DNA from: Pedobacter miscanthi
Lineage (GTDB): Bacteria > Bacteroidota > Bacteroidia > Sphingobacteriales > Sphingobacteriaceae
DNA: 64,000 nucleotides
Reading direction: 5' to 3'
Assembly: GCF_003315595.1 (NCBI RefSeq)
Contig: NZ_QNQU01000010.1
Location: 171,152-235,151 of the forward strand
In this document: piece by piece, positions 60,086 through 64,000 of the stretch
Layout: the number at the start of each line of letters is the position of its first letter
Numbering within the stretch: position 1 is the first letter of the stretch
Notes under the pieces: generated by a model
Seen by the model: only the letters and a program-made list of their open reading frames with translations
Databases searched by the model: none
Told to the model about the DNA's origin: nothing
Program-made: the position numbers and the translations under genes

Positions 60086-63000
60086 ATGATTCATTTCTTC
60101 CATTGTCATCCTGAGCCTGGCGAAGGGCAATCGAAGGCGATTTTTGTTCTACAAACAGACAAAGCGCTTTCTACCACTGATATTACTAAACTCGAATGGT
60201 TATTTGGCGGCGCCAAAATGTCGCAGGAAACAGCCCTAACCGGCTTTTTCGTTGGGCCAAGAGCAGCAATGATTACTCCCTGGAGCACCAATGCAGTAGA
60301 GATTACCCAGAACATGGACATGCAGGGAATCATCAGGATAGAAGAATTTAAGCAGGTTGACGAGGATTTTTCAGATTATGATCCGATGCTTTCTCAAAAA
60401 TACAACCAACTGGATCAGGAGGTTTATACCATCAATATCAAACCTGAACCGATTTTAGAAATCACCGATATTACAGCATACAATAAACAAGAAGGACTTT
60501 CTTTAAGCGATGAAGAGGTTGATTATTTAAACTCACTGGCGCAAAAACTGGAAAGACCATTAACCGATTCGGAAGTTTTTGGTTTCTCGCAGGTAAATTC
60601 AGAACACTGCCGTCACAAAATTTTCAATGGTAAATTCGTAATTGATGGTGTTGAGCAACCTACTTCGTTATTTAAGCTGATCCGCAAAACTTCTGAAGAA
60701 AATCCCAACGATATTGTTTCTGCTTATAAAGATAACGTAGCTTTTATAAAAGGCCCTAAAGTACAGCAATTTGCACCTAAACGTGCTGATGAGCCTGATT
60801 TTTATACCACAAGCGATTTCGAGTCGGTAATTTCACTAAAAGCAGAAACCCATAATTTCCCAACTACTGTTGAACCTTTTAATGGGGCGGCTACAGGTTC
60901 GGGAGGTGAAATTAGGGACCGTTTAGCTGGCGGACAAGGTTCGTTACCTTTGGCAGGAACAGCGGTTTACATGACAGCCCTTTCGCGCTTAGAAGATAAC
61001 CGTCCATGGGAAAAAGGCGTTGAAGAAAGAGAATGGTTATATCAAACCCCAATGGATATCCTGATCAAAGCATCAAACGGCGCTACCGATTTTGGAAATA
61101 AATTCGGTCAGCCACTGATTACAGGTTCAGTTTTAACTTTCGAACACGAAGAAGAAGACAGAAAATTAGGTTTCGATAAGGTAATTATGCTTGCCGGGGG
61201 TGTTGGTTATGGTAAAGCCAGCCAGGCACAAAAGCTTAAACCACAGGAAGGCGATAACATCGTTATTTTAGGTGGCGAAAATTATAGGATCGGAATGGGC
61301 GGTGCAGCAGTTTCATCTGCAGATACTGGTCAGCATGGTACTGGGATTGAATTAAATGCGATACAGCGTTCGAACCCTGAAATGCAGAAACGTGCGGCAA
61401 ATGCGGTGCGTGGCATGGTAGAAAGCGATCATAATTCGATTATCTCGATCCACGATCACGGTGCAGGCGGTCACTTAAACTGTTTATCAGAACTGGTTGA
61501 AGAAACCGGTGGTTTAATCGACTTAGATAAATTGCCGGTTGGCGACCCTACCCTTTCGGCCAAAGAAATTATCGGTAACGAATCGCAGGAAAGAATGGGA
61601 TTGGTAATCGGTAACGAACATATCGAAACTCTTCAAAAAATAGCCGATCGCGAACGTTCGCCAATGTACACTGTGGGTAAAGTAACCGGCGATCACCGTT
61701 TTACCTTTAAATCAGCAACAACCGGTTTAAAACCGATGGATTTAGAACTGGCCGCTATGTTTGGCAGTTCTCCAAAAATCGTAATTGAAGATCAGACGAT
61801 CGATCGCAATTACGAAGCTGTTACGTATAACAATAACGAATTAAACACCTATTTAGAGCAGGTGCTTCAGTTAGAAGCAGTTGCAGCTAAAGATTGGTTA
61901 ACCAATAAAGTAGACCGCTGCGTGGGTGGCCGTGTAGCCAAACAGCAATGCGCAGGTCCGTTACAGTTACCGTTAAACAACTGTGGTGTAATGGCTTTAG
62001 ATTTTCAGGGTAAAGAAGGTATTGCCACTTCGGTTGGTCATGCGCCACTTTCTGCCCTGATCGATCCTGCAGCAGGTAGCCGCAATGCCATTGCCGAATC
62101 ACTTTCGAACATTGTTTGGGCACCTTTAAAAGATGGTTTAAAAAGTGTTTCACTTTCTGCCAACTGGATGTGGGCCTGTAAAAACGAAGGTGAAGATGCC
62201 CGTTTATATGCAGCCGTAAAAGCCTGTTCTGATTTTGCCATCGATTTAGGAATCAACATCCCAACCGGAAAAGATTCACTATCGATGAAACAGAAATACA
62301 AAGATGGTGATGTGATTGCACCCGGTACGGTGATTATTTCTGCAGGCGCTAACTGTGATGATATTACCAAAGTAGTGGAACCGGTATTACAGAAAAATGG
62401 CGGATCAATTTATTACATCAACTTATCAAACGATACTTATAAATTAGGCGGTTCATCTTTCGCGCAGATTTTAAACAAAATCGGCACAGAAACCCCTGAC
62501 GTTAAAGATGCCGGTCAATTTAAAACGGCTTTTAATACCCTACAGCAATTAATTAAGGAAGATAAAATCCAGGCTGGTCATGACATCGGTAGCGGAGGTT
62601 TGATTACCACCCTATTGGAAATGTGTTTTGCTGATCGTGATTTAGGTGCATCGATTGATTTATCTTCATTGGCAGAAGCCGACAGCATTAAAGTATTATT
62701 TGCAGAAAACATTGGTATTGTATTCCAGGCTGATGCGTCGGTTGAAGAAACCTTTACACAAGCTGGTATAACTTTTCATAAAATCGGTGAAGTAAACCAA
62801 ACAGCTAAATTGGAAGTTAAAAATGCTGCAGATAACTTCAGCTTTGATATTGATCATTTACGTGATGTTTGGTTCAAAACTTCATACCTGTTAGATAGCA
62901 AACAAACTGGTAATGGTTTAGCCAAAGAACGTTACGATAATTACAAAAACCAGGTTTTAAATTATACTTTCCCTACCCAATTTGATGGCAAAAAACCGGT

Positions 63001-63769
63001 AATCGATGCAACTAAACCACGTCCAAAAGCGGCCATTATCCGCGAAAAAGGAAGTAACTCAGAGCGCGAACTGGCCAATGCCATGTATTTAGCCGGTTTT
63101 GATGTGAAAGACGTACACATGACCGACTTAATCACTGGCAGGGAAACTTTAGAAGATATCCAGTTTATCGGTGCTGTTGGTGGTTTCTCCAATTCCGATG
63201 TTTTAGGATCGGCAAAAGGCTGGGCTGGTGCATTTTTATACAACGAAAAAGCAAGGTTGGCTTTAGAGAAATTCTTTGCCCGTCCTGATACTTTATCGGT
63301 TGGTGTTTGTAACGGTTGCCAGTTATTTGTGGAGTTGGGCTTAATCAATAAAGACCATGCAGAAAAACCTAAAATGCTGCACAACAAAAGTGGCAAACAC
63401 GAAAGTATTTTCACTTCTTTAACCTTACAGGAAAACAATTCGGTAATGTTATCAACCCTGGCCGGAAGCACATTAGGGGTTTGGGTATCACATGGTGAAG
63501 GAAGATTCTCGCTACCTTATACAGAAGATAAATATAAAATCGTAGCAAAATATGCTTACGAAAGTTATCCGGCAAGTCCGAATGGCTCTGATTACAACAC
63601 CGCAATGATGTGTGATGAAACCGGCCGTCACCTGGTGATGATGCCGCACATTGAGCGTTCATTGTTCCAATGGCACTGGGCAAATTATCCGAAGGGTCGT
63701 AAAGACGAAGTTTCGCCTTGGATGGAAGCCTTTGTAAATGCACGTAAGTGGATTGAAAATAAAGGATAA
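60086..63769 (+). CDS. purL: Phosphoribosylformylglycinamidine synthase
   Basis: About 1227 residues, the large fused form. An N-terminal domain precedes two AIR-synthase-like ATP domains (SEVFGFSQVNSEHCRHKIF, ETHNFPTTVEPFNGAATGSGGEIRD, HDHGAGGHLNCL) and a C-terminal glutamine amidotransferase (GVCNGCQLF with the nucleophile Cys, and PHIERSLFQWHW). It makes FGAM in purine synthesis. ATG 60086 gives MIHFFH. About ten residues after it (HCHPEPGEGQSK) look like translated repeat DNA inserted before the normal FVLQTDKALS. Confidence 0.96.
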   Translation: MIHFFHCHPEPGEGQSKAIFVLQTDKALSTTDITKLEWLFGGAKMSQETALTGFFVGPRAAMITPWSTNAVEITQNMDMQGIIRIEEFKQVDEDFSDYDPMLSQKYNQLDQEVYTINIKPEPILEITDITAYNKQEGLSLSDEEVDYLNSLAQKLERPLTDSEVFGFSQVNSEHCRHKIFNGKFVIDGVEQPTSLFKLIRKTSEENPNDIVSAYKDNVAFIKGPKVQQFAPKRADEPDFYTTSDFESVISLKAETHNFPTTVEPFNGAATGSGGEIRDRLAGGQGSLPLAGTAVYMTALSRLEDNRPWEKGVEEREWLYQTPMDILIKASNGATDFGNKFGQPLITGSVLTFEHEEEDRKLGFDKVIMLAGGVGYGKASQAQKLKPQEGDNIVILGGENYRIGMGGAAVSSADTGQHGTGIELNAIQRSNPEMQKRAANAVRGMVESDHNSIISIHDHGAGGHLNCLSELVEETGGLIDLDKLPVGDPTLSAKEIIGNESQERMGLVIGNEHIETLQKIADRERSPMYTVGKVTGDHRFTFKSATTGLKPMDLELAAMFGSSPKIVIEDQTIDRNYEAVTYNNNELNTYLEQVLQLEAVAAKDWLTNKVDRCVGGRVAKQQCAGPLQLPLNNCGVMALDFQGKEGIATSVGHAPLSALIDPAAGSRNAIAESLSNIVWAPLKDGLKSVSLSANWMWACKNEGEDARLYAAVKACSDFAIDLGINIPTGKDSLSMKQKYKDGDVIAPGTVIISAGANCDDITKVVEPVLQKNGGSIYYINLSNDTYKLGGSSFAQILNKIGTETPDVKDAGQFKTAFNTLQQLIKEDKIQAGHDIGSGGLITTLLEMCFADRDLGASIDLSSLAEADSIKVLFAENIGIVFQADASVEETFTQAGITFHKIGEVNQTAKLEVKNAADNFSFDIDHLRDVWFKTSYLLDSKQTGNGLAKERYDNYKNQVLNYTFPTQFDGKKPVIDATKPRPKAAIIREKGSNSERELANAMYLAGFDVKDVHMTDLITGRETLEDIQFIGAVGGFSNSDVLGSAKGWAGAFLYNEKARLALEKFFARPDTLSVGVCNGCQLFVELGLINKDHAEKPKMLHNKSGKHESIFTSLTLQENNSVMLSTLAGSTLGVWVSHGEGRFSLPYTEDKYKIVAKYAYESYPASPNGSDYNTAMMCDETGRHLVMMPHIERSLFQWHWANYPKGRKDEVSPWMEAFVNARKWIENKG

Positions 63770-63786
63770 ACATTGATGGAAGATGT

Positions 63787-63826
63787 AAAATGGATGATGG
63801 AGTTAAAAACCATCATCCATTTTTTG
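63787..63826 (+). terminator. purL terminator
   Basis: A 14-bp perfect stem (63787-63800 with 63810-63823) is followed by T residues, 17 bp past the purL stop. Confidence 0.9.
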
Positions 63827-63836
63827 TTTAAAAGCC

Positions 63837-63906
63837 GTCGTCATGCTGAATTTATTTCAGCATCTATCATGCTAAATAGACCCTGAAACAAGTTCAGGGT
63901 TGACGA
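63837..63906. repeat. REP-like palindromic unit
   Basis: Two hairpins, ATGCTGAA/TTCAGCAT (63843-63850/63856-63863) and ACCCTGAA/TTCAGGGT (63880-63887/63893-63900), lie inside an outer CGTCA/TGACG pair (63839-63843/63901-63905). It resembles the dispersed intergenic palindromes common in Pedobacter genomes. Confidence 0.7.
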
Positions 63907-63916
63907 TCTGCAAGAA

Positions 63917-63949
63917 CAAAAAAACGGCCCGGGCATCACCCAAACCGTT
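63917..63949 (-). terminator. Terminator of a gene right of the window
   Basis: On the minus strand AACGG...CCGTT with inner GGG/CCC (63923-63949) is followed by seven or more T. It should end a leftward transcript that begins beyond 64000. No gene is identifiable in 63950-64000. Confidence 0.65.
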
Positions 63950-64000
63950 TCAATTGAACCCATGGTCTGTGTCCCCACCAATGCTATTAACTTAAGCTAT

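Overview
The window comes from a member of the Bacteroidota, most likely Pedobacter or a close relative in the Sphingobacteriaceae. This rests on a SusC/SusD pair, Bacteroides-type conjugation genes (TraE/F/G/J/K/M), RteC, a BtgA/MobB/MobC-type mobilisation set, a DUF6520 peptide, and a tRNA promoter of the TTTG-N19-TAnnTTTG form. No 16S rRNA is present, so the genus is an inference.

Layout. (1) 1-6.2 kb: an accessory or chromosomal stretch with an ArsC/Spx-like pseudogene, an NAD(P)-binding protein, flavohemoprotein hmp, a GNAT protein, an unknown gene, and an AraC regulator followed by an SDR oxidoreductase. (2) 6.3-10.0 kb: the eroded 3' end of a metalloprotease gene and a two-gene Hachiman (hamA-hamB) defence system. 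(3) 10.3-22.9 kb: a leftward conjugation operon (TraE, F, G, I-like paralogues, J, K, L-position, M) ending in DUF3945-like, resolvase-like and histone-H1-like genes and a strong terminator. (4) 23.2-32.7 kb: a large nuclease-NACHT protein, a PIN-toxin remnant, rteC, a Crp/Fnr regulator, an ABC-type ATPase paired with a putative nuclease, and an XRE regulator. (5) 32.7-43 kb: a hairpin-rich spacer, then SusC-SusD-TlpA, a DUF6520 peptide, a MauE-like protein, a Crp-like regulator, and a LytTR/LytS-type two-component pair enclosing a Thr-rich small ORF. (6) 43.4-47.6 kb: coupling protein (broken in its P-loop), relaxase MobB, MobA and a probable oriT. (7) 47.7-54.4 kb: DUF262 plus HEPN pair, a winged-helix/nuclease protein, RadC-like protein, a small ORF and a large serine recombinase that reads into tRNA-His. 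(8) 54.4-64 kb: core chromosome (tRNA-His, rnhA, fbp, YfcE-like phosphoesterase, serine hydrolase, trmN6, VOC protein, purL).

Interpretation. Most of 6.9-54.35 kb (possibly starting left of the window) reads as an integrative and conjugative element inserted at the 3' end of tRNA-His. The right end is clear. No second copy of the tRNA 3' end was found, so the left end is unknown. The element carries at least five separate anti-phage or toxin-like modules: Hachiman, NACHT, ATPase plus nuclease, DUF262 plus HEPN, and the winged-helix nuclease. These are visibly more AT-rich than the transfer genes.

The most interesting signals are three. A shared palindrome (core ATCCAATATTGGAT) sits upstream of the tra operon, a gene beside oriT, and radC, with near-identical spacing to a -7-like box. 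An 11-nt insertion lies exactly inside the Walker A motif of the coupling protein gene. An uncharacterised ATPase/PD-(D/E)XK-like gene pair is the best candidate for a new defence system. A hairpin-rich spacer under an XRE-type operator, a RiPP-like Thr-rich peptide, and a repeat-derived in-frame insertion in purL also deserve attention.
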